NCBI GenBank assembly: GCA_029260595.1
Contig: JAJDCY010000023.1
Location: 62,001-126,000, forward strand
DNA length: 64,000 nt
Source of the DNA: Phycisphaeraceae bacterium
GTDB taxonomy: Bacteria > Planctomycetota > Phycisphaerae > Phycisphaerales > Phycisphaeraceae
Direction: 5' to 3'
How positions within the stretch are numbered: the first letter of the stretch is position 1; the number at the start of each line of letters is the position of its first letter. A model generated the notes under the pieces. It had not been told where the DNA came from. It made no database searches and saw only the letters and a program-made list of their open reading frames with translations. Of the stretch, positions 36,670-47,375 are shown piece by piece. Position numbers and translations under genes: made by a program.

Positions 36670-37446
36670 TCAGGCCGCGCGGCGTCTGCGTGTCGCCAAC
36701 CCCGTGACACCCAGCGCAAGCAGCAGCGCGGCGGTCGTCGGCTCGGGGGTATCGGCGACGGCGACGATCGGTTGACCGCCGGTCGCGAAGAACAGCGTCT
36801 GCCCACCTGAGATCTCTGATACACCACCGTAGCCGAGGCTCGTAACACCGGTAGTGAGCGCGTGAGTCGCGATCTGCAGCCCACTGGCGGTGTTGTTGCC
36901 GGCGTCAAGCGATGTGCTGAGGATGCTCATCCCGGTATTCAACGCCGTCAGCGCGGTGTTGATGAAGCTGTTGTCGTAGCCCACGCCGCTGTGCTCGCCG
37001 AGGAAGATGATGTCGCCACCGCTCGTTGCAAAGTCAACCATCGCGTCGATCTCGGCAGCGCTGTAGGCAGCGTCGGGCAGGCTGTTGACCAGCAGGTCGA
37101 CCCCGACCAACGACGCGTCGGAGATCGGACCGGCCAGGATGCTCGACGTCACGCCCGGCAGGCTGTTGTAGTGTTCGTTCAGATTTGTCATCGCGGTGGT
37201 GTTGTCCAACGCGATCCCGCCCGCCACGGCTGCGGTCACGCCGGTGCCTAGCGCATTGGTAAAGAACTGCGCGTTGCCGGGGTCGAATAGGGCGTCGTCG
37301 GTGTCCAGCGCCAGCCTGGCGAGATTCGAGTCGCCCGACAGGATGACGAATGCGTCAGCCGACGAAACCGCGCACGCCACGAGCACGGATAATGCGAATA
37401 GCGCGCGGCGGCGGAACGCTGTTGCCTGAAGGTTTTTCGTGTGCAT
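36670..37446 (-). CDS. PEP-CTERM protein with a DUF4350-like body
   Basis: 258 residues from the ATG at 37446 (AGGAAAA upstream; frame open to 37479). The signal peptide is RRALFALSVLVACAVSSADA. The body contains VILSGDSNLARLAL, YSAAEIDAMVDFATSGGDII and FLGEHSGVGYDNSFINTAL, resembling proteins with a glutamine-amidotransferase-like fold that sense or hold a small molecule, but active-site residues are not evident. The C-terminus is PEPTTAALLLALGVTG then TRRRR. It is convergent with the 849-residue gene. Confidence 0.85.
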   Translation of the reverse strand: MHTKNLQATAFRRRALFALSVLVACAVSSADAFVILSGDSNLARLALDTDDALFDPGNAQFFTNALGTGVTAAVAGGIALDNTTAMTNLNEHYNSLPGVTSSILAGPISDASLVGVDLLVNSLPDAAYSAAEIDAMVDFATSGGDIIFLGEHSGVGYDNSFINTALTALNTGMSILSTSLDAGNNTASGLQIATHALTTGVTSLGYGGVSEISGGQTLFFATGGQPIVAVADTPEPTTAALLLALGVTGLATRRRRAA

Positions 37447-37479
37447 TTTTTCCTCGCTTTGAAATGATCGACCCCTCAC

Positions 37480-38207
37480 ATGTTGCCCGTGCCTACGCCA
37501 GCGCGAGCGATCCCAGCCAGGTTTAGAAGCCTTGGCTGATCAGAAAGTGACTGTATTGGATGGACGACAGGCCAAGCCGCTCAACGTCCACGAATTGTGA
37601 CTTCATTCCGAATCCTCTCTGGCAACCCGAATGGGTTTCTGTCGATGCGTTGTAGAATACCCGACAACAGATGCTCGCAACAGACCATGAGACGCGGCGT
37701 TTGCCACGATGAGTAACTTATACCAAAACGGCGGATCGATTTCAAGCCCCTCTGGGAAACGGGGGCGCGCGTGTGATCGCGGTCGCGCTCGATCTATTAC
37801 CCCCGAGGCATCGCCGACGCGGGCGGGCGGTGTGACCGGGCTGTCAGGCCGGGCACAGCCTGCATGCCAGATTGACACGGGCACGCGGCCAATCGGCCAC
37901 CCTCGAGTCGGGCGTCGATCATCTAACAGATTTTCAATATTGGGTTTGCGTCAGGATCGGCCGAACCGTCAACCAGCGGGTTTGGCGGTATGCGGATTGC
38001 CAGTTGGTTTAGGGTGGCGCTGAGGCCGCCGCCGTGTGATCGAGGCCGTGCCGAAGGAGCATTGCGGAAACAGCGCCGTTCGTGTACACCGTGCCCCGCG
38101 AACGATTGATCCGACGGGAATGCCCGGCCTCGCGAGCGGTCGTGCGGGAACCCTACTCGGGAAGAATCCTAGACAGCAACTCACGGACGTAATCCAAGGA
38201 AGCAACC
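37480..38207. other. Intergenic region upstream of groEL1
   Basis: About 730 bases with no gene I trust. I saw no CIRCE inverted repeat and no clear -10/-35, so how groEL1 is heat-regulated is not visible. A 27-codon frame at 37523-37606 is listed separately. Longer frames on both strands here are biased and have no ribosome-binding site. Confidence 0.5.
37523..37606 (-). CDS. Possible 27-codon small peptide
   Basis: ATG at 37606 behind AGAGG, TAA at 37523-37525. The peptide begins MKSQFVDVERLGLSSIQYS and ends ISQGF. It lies just upstream of the PEP-CTERM gene on the same strand. No family known; this may be a leader peptide or chance. Confidence 0.3.
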   Translation of the reverse strand: MKSQFVDVERLGLSSIQYSHFLISQGF

Positions 38208-39920
38208 ATGCCAGTCAAAGATCTCGTGTTTGAGGCGGACGCCCGGCAGAGCCTGCTCGCCGGGGTGGAGAAGTTGGCCGCGGCGGTGCGGAGCACGTTG
38301 GGGCCACGCGGCAGAAATGCCGTGCTGGACAAAAGTTGGGGCGGGCCGACGGTCACCAAGGACGGTGTGAGCGTCGCCGAAGAGATTGAGCTGGCCGACA
38401 AGAACGAGAACATGGGTGCCCAATTGGTTAAGGAGGCGGCCAGCAAGACCTCCGACAAGGCCGGCGACGGGACGACGACCGCGACTGTTCTGTCTGAAGC
38501 CCTTTTTCGAGAAGGACTTAAACAAGTCACAGCAGGTGCCGACGCCAACGCCCTGATCCGTGGGATCAAGAAGGCTGTGGACCAGGTTGTCGTGAGCATC
38601 GATAAGCTCGCCCGGCCGATCGACGTCACCAATAAGAACGAGATCGCCAACGTCGCGGCCATCAGCGCGAACAACGACCCGGCCATCGGCAAGATCATGG
38701 CTGAGGCGTTTACCAAGGTCGGCAAGGACGGCGTGATCACTGTCGAAGAAGGCAAGAGCCTTGAGACCTACGTTGATGTTGTTGAAGGGATGCAGTTTGA
38801 CCGCGGGTACCTGAGCCCGAACTTTATTACCAACGCCGACGAGATGTCCGTCGAGTTGGAAAAATGTCTGGTGCTGGTCTACGAAGACAAGATCAGCTCA
38901 ATCCAAAAATTGGTCCCGCTACTGGAGAAGATCCAGCAAGCCAAGAAGCCGCTGCTGATCATCGCTGAGGATGTTGACGGTGAGGCGCTGGCGACGCTGG
39001 TGGTCAATCGGCTACGCGGCGTGCTCAGTGTGTGTGCGGTCAAGGCCCCCGGCTACGGCGATCGCCGCAAGGCCATGCTGGGCGACATCGCCACGCTCAC
39101 CGGCGGCGATGCGATCATGAAAGACCTGGGTGTCGAGTTGGACAAGATCGAGCTGGGGCAACTCGGGTTGGCGAAGAAGGTGTCGATCAACGCCGAGACC
39201 ACCACGATCATCGAGGGGGCGGGCGAGTCCAAAGCCATTCAGGCACGCATCGTGCAGATCCGTAACGAAATCGACGCGACGACGAGCGACTACGACCGCG
39301 AGAAGCTCCAGGAGCGGCTGGCGAAGCTGGCCGGGGGCGTGGCTCAGGTCAATGTCGGTGCGGCATCGGAAGCGGAACTCAAAGAAAAGAAGGCCCGCGT
39401 TGAAGACGCACTGCACGCGACGCGCGCCGCAGTCGCCGAGGGGATCGTCCCCGGTGGTGGCGTCAGCTATATCCGTGCGATCGCGTCGCTGAAGAAAGTT
39501 GAAACCAATTCACTCGATGAGGCGGCTGGCGTGGATGTGGTCCGCCGGGCGCTGACCGTACCGCTTCGCACGATCGCCGATAACGCAGGCGAGCACGGGT
39601 CGGTTGTCGTCCGCAAGGTGGCCGACGGGAAGGGCAACTATGGGTTTGATGCGCTCAAGCTCGAATACGGCGACATGGTTGAGAAAGGCATCATCACACC
39701 GGCGAAGGTTGACCGGACCGCGTTACAGAACGCCGCGAGCATCGCGGGTGTGCTGCTGAGCACCGACTGCATCATCACCGAGGCACCGTCGGACGACGAC
39801 GAAGGCGCCGGCGGCCCAGGCGGCGGGATGGGTGGCATGGGCGGAATGGGCGGCGGCATGGGTGGAATGGGTGGGATGGGCGGCATGGGTGCCATGGGCG
39901 GCATGCCCGGCATGATGTAA
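38208..39920 (+). CDS. groEL: Chaperonin GroEL, copy 1 (with GGM tail)
   Basis: The 60-kDa chaperonin subunit that folds proteins in a double ring with GroES. 570 residues, longer than usual. Key motifs: the start [50 protein letters not shown] for ATP, and [12 protein letters not shown]. The C-terminus is an acidic linker then repeated GGM, i.e. the chamber-floor tail seen in most GroELs, here longer (GGMGGMGG-type repeats over about 30 residues). It is the first gene of groEL1-groES-groEL2. Confidence 0.97.
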   Translation: MPVKDLVFEADARQSLLAGVEKLAAAVRSTLGPRGRNAVLDKSWGGPTVTKDGVSVAEEIELADKNENMGAQLVKEAASKTSDKAGDGTTTATVLSEALFREGLKQVTAGADANALIRGIKKAVDQVVVSIDKLARPIDVTNKNEIANVAAISANNDPAIGKIMAEAFTKVGKDGVITVEEGKSLETYVDVVEGMQFDRGYLSPNFITNADEMSVELEKCLVLVYEDKISSIQKLVPLLEKIQQAKKPLLIIAEDVDGEALATLVVNRLRGVLSVCAVKAPGYGDRRKAMLGDIATLTGGDAIMKDLGVELDKIELGQLGLAKKVSINAETTTIIEGAGESKAIQARIVQIRNEIDATTSDYDREKLQERLAKLAGGVAQVNVGAASEAELKEKKARVEDALHATRAAVAEGIVPGGGVSYIRAIASLKKVETNSLDEAAGVDVVRRALTVPLRTIADNAGEHGSVVVRKVADGKGNYGFDALKLEYGDMVEKGIITPAKVDRTALQNAASIAGVLLSTDCIITEAPSDDDEGAGGPGGGMGGMGGMGGGMGGMGGMGGMGAMGGMPGMM

Positions 39921-40017
39921 GCACTGCCCGGCGACAACTCGGCCGGAATCATTCGAAGACCAACGGAAGACCAAGGCTCGACAAAGTTCAACAATAAACG
40001 CATCGGAGACCTGACCC

Positions 40018-40332
40018 ATGGCAACCGCGACCGCAACGAAGACCAAGATCCGTCCGCTGGATGACCGCATCCTGATCCTCCCCAACACACCGGAAGAGAA
40101 GACCAAGCACGGGATATTTCTGCCTGAGGGCGCGAAGGAAAAACCCATGATTGGCAAGGTGATCGCGACCGGGCCGGGCAAGCTCAACGACGACGCCAGC
40201 CGCACCGCGCTGACCGTCAAGAAGGGCGACACCGTGGTCTACGGCAAGTACGCCGGAACCGAAATCGACCTGGATGGCAAGCAACACATGATTATTCGCG
40301 AGTCGGAGTTGCTCGGGCTGATCGAGAAGTAA
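40018..40332 (+). CDS. groES: Co-chaperonin GroES
   Basis: 104 residues. The conserved PLDDRILILPNTPEEKTKHG (the mobile loop binds GroEL), a GKVIATGPGK segment, GDTVVYGKYAGTEI and the C-terminal EIDLDGKQHMIIRESELLG fit GroES. It lies between the two groEL genes, 97 bases after the first and 80 before the second, an order that differs from the usual groES-groEL pair. Confidence 0.96.
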   Translation: MATATATKTKIRPLDDRILILPNTPEEKTKHGIFLPEGAKEKPMIGKVIATGPGKLNDDASRTALTVKKGDTVVYGKYAGTEIDLDGKQHMIIRESELLGLIEK

Positions 40333-40412
40333 ATCGGCGGTTCGGACGGATGTTGGGCGGGTATGTCCTACGGCGGGTAAGCGGCCACGATGCCGCGATT
40401 GGAGCAAATTAG

Positions 40413-42026
<1,614 letters not shown>

Positions 42027-42087
42027 ACCCAACGGACGCCGGCGGCACCGGCAACGGGTCCGCCCACTTGATCCACAGCGAACAAGC

Positions 42088-42116
42088 ACAAGCCCAGGGC
42101 CGACCCCTGGGTTTGT
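42088..42116 (+). terminator. Probable terminator after groEL2
   Basis: A 12-bp stem ACAAGCCCAGGG / CCCTGGGTTTGT (one G-T pair) with a five-base loop lies about 60 bases after the groEL2 stop. The T-rich part lies in the 3' arm rather than after it, so it is an imperfect intrinsic terminator. Confidence 0.55.
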
Positions 42117-42186
42117 TCATGGAAAGGGCAGCGGTTTCGCGACGGCCGGTTGGCACCGACATCGCACCGCTCAGTCAAGATAGACC

Positions 42187-43308
42187 ATGGTGACACAGCG
42201 AGACTATTACGAGGTCCTAAGCGTAAGCCGCGACGCCACGGACGACGTGATCAAGCGCTCGTACCGCAAACTCGCGATGAAGTATCACCCGGACCGCAAC
42301 GGGGGCGATGAGAAAGCCGAGACTCGGTTCAAGGAATGCGCCGCGGCGTACGAGGTGCTCAGCGACCCGCAGAAGCGCCAGCGGTACGACCAGTTCGGGC
42401 ATGAGGGGCTGCGCGGGACAAGCGGGCACGACTTCTCGCAGATGAATGCGGGCGACATCTTCTCGATGTTCGAGGATATTTTCGGGTCTGCGATGGGCGG
42501 GCGCGGGGGGCGCAGCCGGCGCGGGCAGCGCGGGTACGACCTGGAGACGACGATCGAGGTATCGCTGGAGGAAGCGGCGAGCGGCGTCGAGCGCGAGATC
42601 GACTTTACACGCATGGATCATTGCTCGAAGTGTTCTGGGTCGGGCGCAAAGCCGGGCACCGAGCCGCTGGCGTGTGTGACGTGCGGCGGGACGGGGCAGG
42701 TCGCCCAGGCCGGGTTCGGCGGGATGTTTCGGATGGTCACGGCGTGCCCGGCGTGCCGCGGCCAGGGCAAAGTTGTCAAAGATAAATGCCCCGGGTGCAA
42801 GGGAACCGGGCAGACACCCAAGAAGCGCACGTTGTCGGTGAAGATCCCTGCGGGTGTGCAATCCGGGCAGTACATCCGCATCCCGGGCGAGGGTGAGCCG
42901 GGGTCGAACGGTGCGCCGCGCGGGAACCTGCACGTGGTGGTGGACGTCGCCTCGCACAAGCTCTTTCAGCGCGAGGACGATCACCTGATCCTGCGCATGC
43001 CGATCAGCTTCTCGCAGGCCGCGCTCGGTGCGGAGGTCGAGGTGCCGACGCTCGGCGGCAGTGACAAGATCACGATCCACCCCGGGACGCAACATGGACA
43101 CCTGATCCGGCTGCGCGGCAAGGGCATGCCGAACCTGCGCAGCGGGCAGCCGGGCGACCTGGTTGTCGCGTTAACGATTGAGATCCCGCAAAAGCTCTCG
43201 GCCAGGCAGCGGGAGTTGTTGCACGAGTTTGCAGAGACCGAGAATCACGATGTGATGCCCGAGTCCCGTGGATTCTGGGATCGGATCAAGGAGTACATCG
43301 GGCCGTAG
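42187..43308 (+). CDS. dnaJ: Chaperone DnaJ
   Basis: The Hsp40 partner of DnaK. 373 residues with the J-domain (about 1-70; HPD in MKYHPDRNGGDEKAE, followed by RFKECAAAYEVLSDPQKR), a glycine-rich linker, four zinc-binding CxxCxGxG repeats (CSKCSGSG, CVTCGGTG, CPACRGQG, CPGCKGTG) and the C-terminal substrate domain with HPGTQHGHLIRLRGKGMP. It is upstream of grpE by 78 bases. No dnaK lies in the window. Confidence 0.97.
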   Translation: MVTQRDYYEVLSVSRDATDDVIKRSYRKLAMKYHPDRNGGDEKAETRFKECAAAYEVLSDPQKRQRYDQFGHEGLRGTSGHDFSQMNAGDIFSMFEDIFGSAMGGRGGRSRRGQRGYDLETTIEVSLEEAASGVEREIDFTRMDHCSKCSGSGAKPGTEPLACVTCGGTGQVAQAGFGGMFRMVTACPACRGQGKVVKDKCPGCKGTGQTPKKRTLSVKIPAGVQSGQYIRIPGEGEPGSNGAPRGNLHVVVDVASHKLFQREDDHLILRMPISFSQAALGAEVEVPTLGGSDKITIHPGTQHGHLIRLRGKGMPNLRSGQPGDLVVALTIEIPQKLSARQRELLHEFAETENHDVMPESRGFWDRIKEYIGP

Positions 43309-43386
43309 TCGCAGTTGAAGTTACGCGGAATGTAGTTGCGCCAGCGATAGGCACACACCCCAAGCCGAGATGCGTCGAGACTTGTC

Positions 43387-43983
43387 ATGAACACGGACCC
43401 ACCTAACTCAGCGGCTGAACGAACCGGCCAGGAACAGGACGTCGCGAGCAACCAGCCGCGCGCGGACGACGGCGTCGATCGGTCTGATCCTCCGATCGAG
43501 GAACTGAACCTCACCGAGATTGAGGCGCCGGCCGACCCACTGCAAGACCTGCAAGCCCGGCACGACGAGTTGGAGGGCCGGCTGATGCGGGTCAGCGCCG
43601 ACTACCAGAACTTCATCCGCCGATCGGAACAAAACACGACCCATGCTTGCAACGAGCAGCTCATCAAGCTGGCCAAGGCTTTGATCACACCGCTGGATCA
43701 TTTCGATCGCGCGCTGGCCGTCGATACCGAGACGACTGATGCGACCGGCGTGCTCGAAGGTGTCCGGATCGTGCGAGACGAGTTGCTCAAGGCGCTTGAA
43801 CAGTTCGGAATCCGTCGGCTGGAGGTTGAAGCGGGTGAAGAGTTCGACCCGACACGTCATGAGGCGTTGATGAAGCAGCCGGGCGACGGGATGGATGCGG
43901 GTCGGGTGGCGTCGCAGTTGCAGCCGGGTTACACGCTCGGCGAAGCGACGCTGCGGCCGGCGCAGGTCGCCGTCACGGAGTAG
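43387..43983 (+). CDS. grpE: Nucleotide exchange factor GrpE
   Basis: 198 residues. An acidic, poorly conserved N-terminal stretch (to about 60) precedes the coiled-coil (LQARHDELEGRLMRVSADYQ, then NFIRRSEQ), then FDRALAV and the beta-domain end FDPTRHEALMKQPGDGMDAG, VASQLQPGYTLGEATLRPAQ and V. GrpE releases ADP from DnaK. It is followed 61 bases later by the FmdB-type gene. Confidence 0.96.
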   Translation: MNTDPPNSAAERTGQEQDVASNQPRADDGVDRSDPPIEELNLTEIEAPADPLQDLQARHDELEGRLMRVSADYQNFIRRSEQNTTHACNEQLIKLAKALITPLDHFDRALAVDTETTDATGVLEGVRIVRDELLKALEQFGIRRLEVEAGEEFDPTRHEALMKQPGDGMDAGRVASQLQPGYTLGEATLRPAQVAVTE

Positions 43984-44044
43984 CGGTCACGGAACCAGGG
44001 TCAGTTAATCCCGCATGCGCCGCGGCGCAAGGGTGTGAGAACCA

Positions 44045-44437
44045 ATGCCTACCTACGACTACCGATGCGGCGCCTGCGAGCACGAGTTCGAGCAGTTCCA
44101 GTCCATCACGGCCAAGACGATGCGCAAGTGTCCGTCGTGCGGGAAGCTCAAACTCAAGCGGCTGATCGGCACGGGTGCGGGCGTGATCTTCAAGGGCTCA
44201 GGCTTTTACGAAACCGACTACCGATCGGACAGCTACAAGAAAGCCGCTAAAGCCGACTCCGACGCGGGCAAGACCAAAGACAAGGGCTCGGATTCCAAAT
44301 CGGGCGGCGACTCGTCGGGGTCGAAATCGGAGTCGAGCAAGCCCACGTCGGGCGGGGCAGGCGACAAGCCGGCGGCGAAGAGCGCCAAACAATCGGCAAG
44401 CAAGTCGAGCGGCGGGTCGGCGACGAAGAAAAAGTGA
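44045..44437 (+). CDS. FmdB-type zinc-ribbon protein with low-complexity tail
   Basis: 130 residues. The first 45 are a zinc ribbon: MPTYDYRCGACEHEFEQFQ, then CPSCGKLKLKRLIG, with four cysteines. The motif is typical of FmdB/CXXC_CXXC_SSSS proteins, which regulate transcription or bind metals. The last 60 residues are a Lys/Ser/Gly/Ala-rich disordered tail (KSGGDSSGSKSESSKPTS). It follows grpE closely, so cotranscription is likely. Confidence 0.88.
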   Translation: MPTYDYRCGACEHEFEQFQSITAKTMRKCPSCGKLKLKRLIGTGAGVIFKGSGFYETDYRSDSYKKAAKADSDAGKTKDKGSDSKSGGDSSGSKSESSKPTSGGAGDKPAAKSAKQSASKSSGGSATKKK

Positions 44438-44463
44438 AGCGGGTGTCGAGGATCGGAGCGCGA

Positions 44464-45687
44464 TCAGGCGACTTCTGAGACCGCGGCGACTTCGGCTTGG
44501 AGCGGTACGGATGCAGGTGGGGCATCGACGGCGGGCTGCTGGGGGTGCAGGTGGATGTCGCCCTTGAGCAGGAAGACCGAGCCCCACAGCGAGTAGAAGA
44601 CCTGGTACAGCCGAATCATGATCAGCATGCCGACGATCTGGTTGGGGAAGGCGACCGGGGGGTTCACGAGCGCCGCTAGCGCGAATGCCTCCATCACGCC
44701 GATCCCCTGAGGCGAGATCGGGATCGCACCGACGAGGAAGCACACGGGGATTACGATCAAGAGGTAACCGATCGGGGTCTCGACTCCTAGTGCGCGCCCC
44801 GCGATGGCGGTGGCGATGGCCAACGCCAGGTGGACCGGCAGGCTGATCGCGACGGCGATCACTACAGTTACCCAATGTTCACGGTACGCGACGGCGGCTT
44901 CGTCGATGCTGACGAACATTTTCTTGCCTGGCAGCTTTCGGATCAGCCACTCGAGCCCGACCGCGCGGCGGATCGTGTGCGAGAAGTAGACGATCGAGCC
45001 GACGATGCCGGCGCCCATCAACGCCCAGATCGATTGGGTGATCTTGGCCGCGGCTGGGTCTTCGAGCATGAACAGTCCCGCGGTGCCAGCAAGCACGATC
45101 AGGCCGAGCAATCCGGCGATCCGGTCGAAGATCACACTCATCACCGCGTCGGCGCGGCGGGCGCTTCCCTTAGCCGCGTAGTAGGCTTTGATCACGTCGC
45201 CGCCGGTCGTTCCGGGCATGCAATAGTTAAAAAAGCTTCCGACCATCGTCAGCCGGAACGCTTTGTAGAACGGCACGTTCAGCGACCGGGCACGAAGCAG
45301 CAGCCACCACCGCAGCATCTGGATCGGGTAGATCGTCCCGACTAGCAGCAGCCCGAGCGCGAGCCACTTGAAGTCGGCGTTGCGGATCATGGTGACGATG
45401 CCGGGGGCGAATCGCAGGCCGTTGCCCTTGGTGTCCAGCGCCGCGATGGGGATCGGGAGCGTGTTACCCTGGTCGTCGATCTGAACGACCAACTCGCCCA
45501 CCGGGTCGGCCGGATCGTAGATGCCGGAGACAACGGGGAAGCTGTCCGCTTCGACAAGGACGCGGCCGTTCGGGAGCGTCGTATCGGCCGGAGCTTCGAC
45601 CTGATCCTTCCAATCGACCATCCAGACGATGTATGTCACGCCAAGGGCGGCGACGACGATCCGGATTAGCAGGGACAGGTGCTTCAT
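44464..45687 (-). CDS. YbhN/LPG-synthase-TM family membrane protein
   Basis: 407 residues, many transmembrane segments, resembling the flippase-like domain of lysylphosphatidylglycerol synthases and YbhN. It starts LSLLIRIVVAALGVTYIVWM, then a soluble insert (about 25-110), then LNVPFYKAFRLTMVGSFFNY, CMPGTTGGDVIKAYYAAKGS, the family's G-D-x-x-(R/K) signature. ISLPVHLALAIATAIAGRAL and PISPQGIGVMEAFALAALV follow. It may move a lipid across the membrane; the substrate is unknown. Convergent with fmdB. Confidence 0.85.
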   Translation of the reverse strand: MKHLSLLIRIVVAALGVTYIVWMVDWKDQVEAPADTTLPNGRVLVEADSFPVVSGIYDPADPVGELVVQIDDQGNTLPIPIAALDTKGNGLRFAPGIVTMIRNADFKWLALGLLLVGTIYPIQMLRWWLLLRARSLNVPFYKAFRLTMVGSFFNYCMPGTTGGDVIKAYYAAKGSARRADAVMSVIFDRIAGLLGLIVLAGTAGLFMLEDPAAAKITQSIWALMGAGIVGSIVYFSHTIRRAVGLEWLIRKLPGKKMFVSIDEAAVAYREHWVTVVIAVAISLPVHLALAIATAIAGRALGVETPIGYLLIVIPVCFLVGAIPISPQGIGVMEAFALAALVNPPVAFPNQIVGMLIMIRLYQVFYSLWGSVFLLKGDIHLHPQQPAVDAPPASVPLQAEVAAVSEVA

Positions 45688-46069
45688 GGTTACCGGTTAG
45701 CCCGTCGGGCTTTGATCAGATGGGTCGGTTCGTCTTGGGGTAATGGGCATGATTGGATCGGATGATGCTGGTCGAACCTGCCGGTGCCGGACGCCTGCCA
45801 ACCCCTTTCGGGTGTGCGGTCCGGGGTGTGGGCGGCTGGCCTGACCGGCCGAGCGCCGACACTTGTCGTGATTATCGGCCGGATCGGGTGGGTGATTCAG
45901 AACCGACCCCAAACGATACAACCGACCCAGACGGCATGCCCCCCATCCGAAAGGGCTTGGCTAATATATCAGACTGGGCAAACGCGAATGCGGAAGCCGC
46001 AGAGTCGGATCGGTTGCGGCCAAGCCGGTGGTGGGGCTGTGCTAGGATGGCCCGAGCGATCGGGAGCCG
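45688..46069. other. Non-coding gap
   Basis: 382 bases between the YbhN-like gene and the next, with divergent orientation. I see no gene, RNA or clear promoter. Long frames here lack ribosome-binding sites and are not protein-like. Confidence 0.45.
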
Positions 46070-46645
46070 ATGATGAACACCCCTCATGCAGACCAACCCT
46101 GGTCGCCAATCGAGCAGCGAGCCGAACCGATGCTGTGTGGAAGGGCGGCGGTGTACCTGTGGTGGTTGGCCGCGGTGGAGATGGGGCTTAGCGGGCTGGG
46201 TGCCTTGCTGATGGTCGCTGCGAGCGCCGTGCCGGTGAATGAACTGACCGCGGAACTCCCAGCCGATCAGATCGAACTGTTTCTGGAGATACGCCCGCTG
46301 CTGATCCCGCTCGCGCTGGGTGTGCTCGTGCTCGGGTTCGTGCCCGGGCTGGCGTATGCGGTGTTGGGGTTTGCCGTGCGGACGGGCAGGCGGTGGGCGA
46401 TCAACACGGCGTTGGTGCTGTCCGCGACGCAACTGCTGGTCGCCGGTGTGCTGTGTGCGTTCGCAATCCTCGGTGCGATCGTGACGCTGGACCCGGTGGC
46501 GGTCACGGTTAGTGTGCTGTTCTATGGGAGCCCGACGCTGTTGCTGGCATTTTGTGTGCGGTTGCTGATGGCATCGCGGCGTACGACCCGTGCGACGTCG
46601 ATGTGGGAGGACGAGGGTGACCCCTGGAGCACGGACGCCGCGTGA
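46070..46645 (+). CDS. Four-helix membrane protein of unknown function
   Basis: 191 residues. The soluble start (to about 25) is followed by hydrophobic segments VYLWWLAAVEMGLSGLGALL, LLIPLALGVLVLGFVPGLAY, LVLSATQLLVAGVLCAFAIL and VTVSVLFYGSPTLLLAFCV. No conserved catalytic residues were recognised. The next frame overlaps its stop codon (TGATG), so the two are translationally coupled. Confidence 0.78.
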   Translation: MMNTPHADQPWSPIEQRAEPMLCGRAAVYLWWLAAVEMGLSGLGALLMVAASAVPVNELTAELPADQIELFLEIRPLLIPLALGVLVLGFVPGLAYAVLGFAVRTGRRWAINTALVLSATQLLVAGVLCAFAILGAIVTLDPVAVTVSVLFYGSPTLLLAFCVRLLMASRRTTRATSMWEDEGDPWSTDAA

Positions 46646-47358
46646 TGTCGAGTGCTGAACCCGACCAGACCGATTTGGTGAAACCGGATGCCTCCGGCGA
46701 CTGTCCACCGCGCGCGTTTGCACAGGGGACGGGGATCTTGTTGCAGACGGCGGGCGTGTTGTTGTTCCTCTCGGCGACGTGTGCGTGCCCGATGACGGGG
46801 GTGGCCGACCCAGTGTGGTCGCGCGGCGAGGTGATCGGGCGGATCGAGAACAGCGAACCGCTTGGGATGAGTGTTGAGGGCCTGCTGGACCAGCCAGCCC
46901 GCGCGGGGGTGATGCTGACGGTGATGTCTTGTGTCGTCGGTGGGTTAGCCGTGGCGGTATCGGGGTTGGGGTTGCAGGCCGATCGGCCCGGCGGAGCGCG
47001 CTTCGCGGTCGTGAGTACGACTGGGTTGTTGGTAGTGCTGTTGTTGGCGGGTGTTGGGCTTTGGGTGGGCGAGGCGGGGATCGGGGCGCGGGCGGGGCAT
47101 GCGGGGATCGTGCTTTTGGTGGCGATTCTGATGGGGTTTAGTTGGGTCGCGCGGGCCGAGGTGCGGCGGACCCCCCCGCCGCCGGGTGTGGACGAGTTGC
47201 CCGGGGATTACAAGGTTCCGTACAGCCATTACCACGACGATCCGCCGCAGGTGCGATTGGCGAAGGAGATTGCGGCGCGAAAAAAAAAGCTTGAATACGA
47301 GCGCCTAGAGTTAGAAAAGCTCGAACGCGAGCTTTCTGAGGACAAAAACCCACACTAA
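46645..47358 (+). CDS. Membrane protein with a C-terminal coiled coil
   Basis: 237 residues. ATG at 46645 overlaps the previous stop (TGATG). Predicted helices: GILLQTAGVLLFLSATCACP, MLTVMSCVVGGLAVAVSG, VVSTTGLLVVLLLAGVGLWV, GIVLLVAILMGFSWVA. Then a proline-rich linker and a highly charged coiled coil KKLEYERLELEKLERELSE. A run of nine As (47280-47288) within the coiled-coil coding region is slip-prone. Its partner is likely the previous gene's product. Confidence 0.78.
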   Translation: MSSAEPDQTDLVKPDASGDCPPRAFAQGTGILLQTAGVLLFLSATCACPMTGVADPVWSRGEVIGRIENSEPLGMSVEGLLDQPARAGVMLTVMSCVVGGLAVAVSGLGLQADRPGGARFAVVSTTGLLVVLLLAGVGLWVGEAGIGARAGHAGIVLLVAILMGFSWVARAEVRRTPPPPGVDELPGDYKVPYSHYHDDPPQVRLAKEIAARKKKLEYERLELEKLERELSEDKNPH

Positions 47359-47375
47359 GCATTCGGAGAAATGCC

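Noticed and set aside
37709-38023. A 104-residue frame upstream of groEL1
   Set aside because: Basic and low-complexity, no ribosome-binding site, and a frame on the other strand overlaps it.
37480-38207. CIRCE element before groEL1
   Set aside because: I searched for the TTAGCACTC/GAGTGCTAA inverted repeat and found none.
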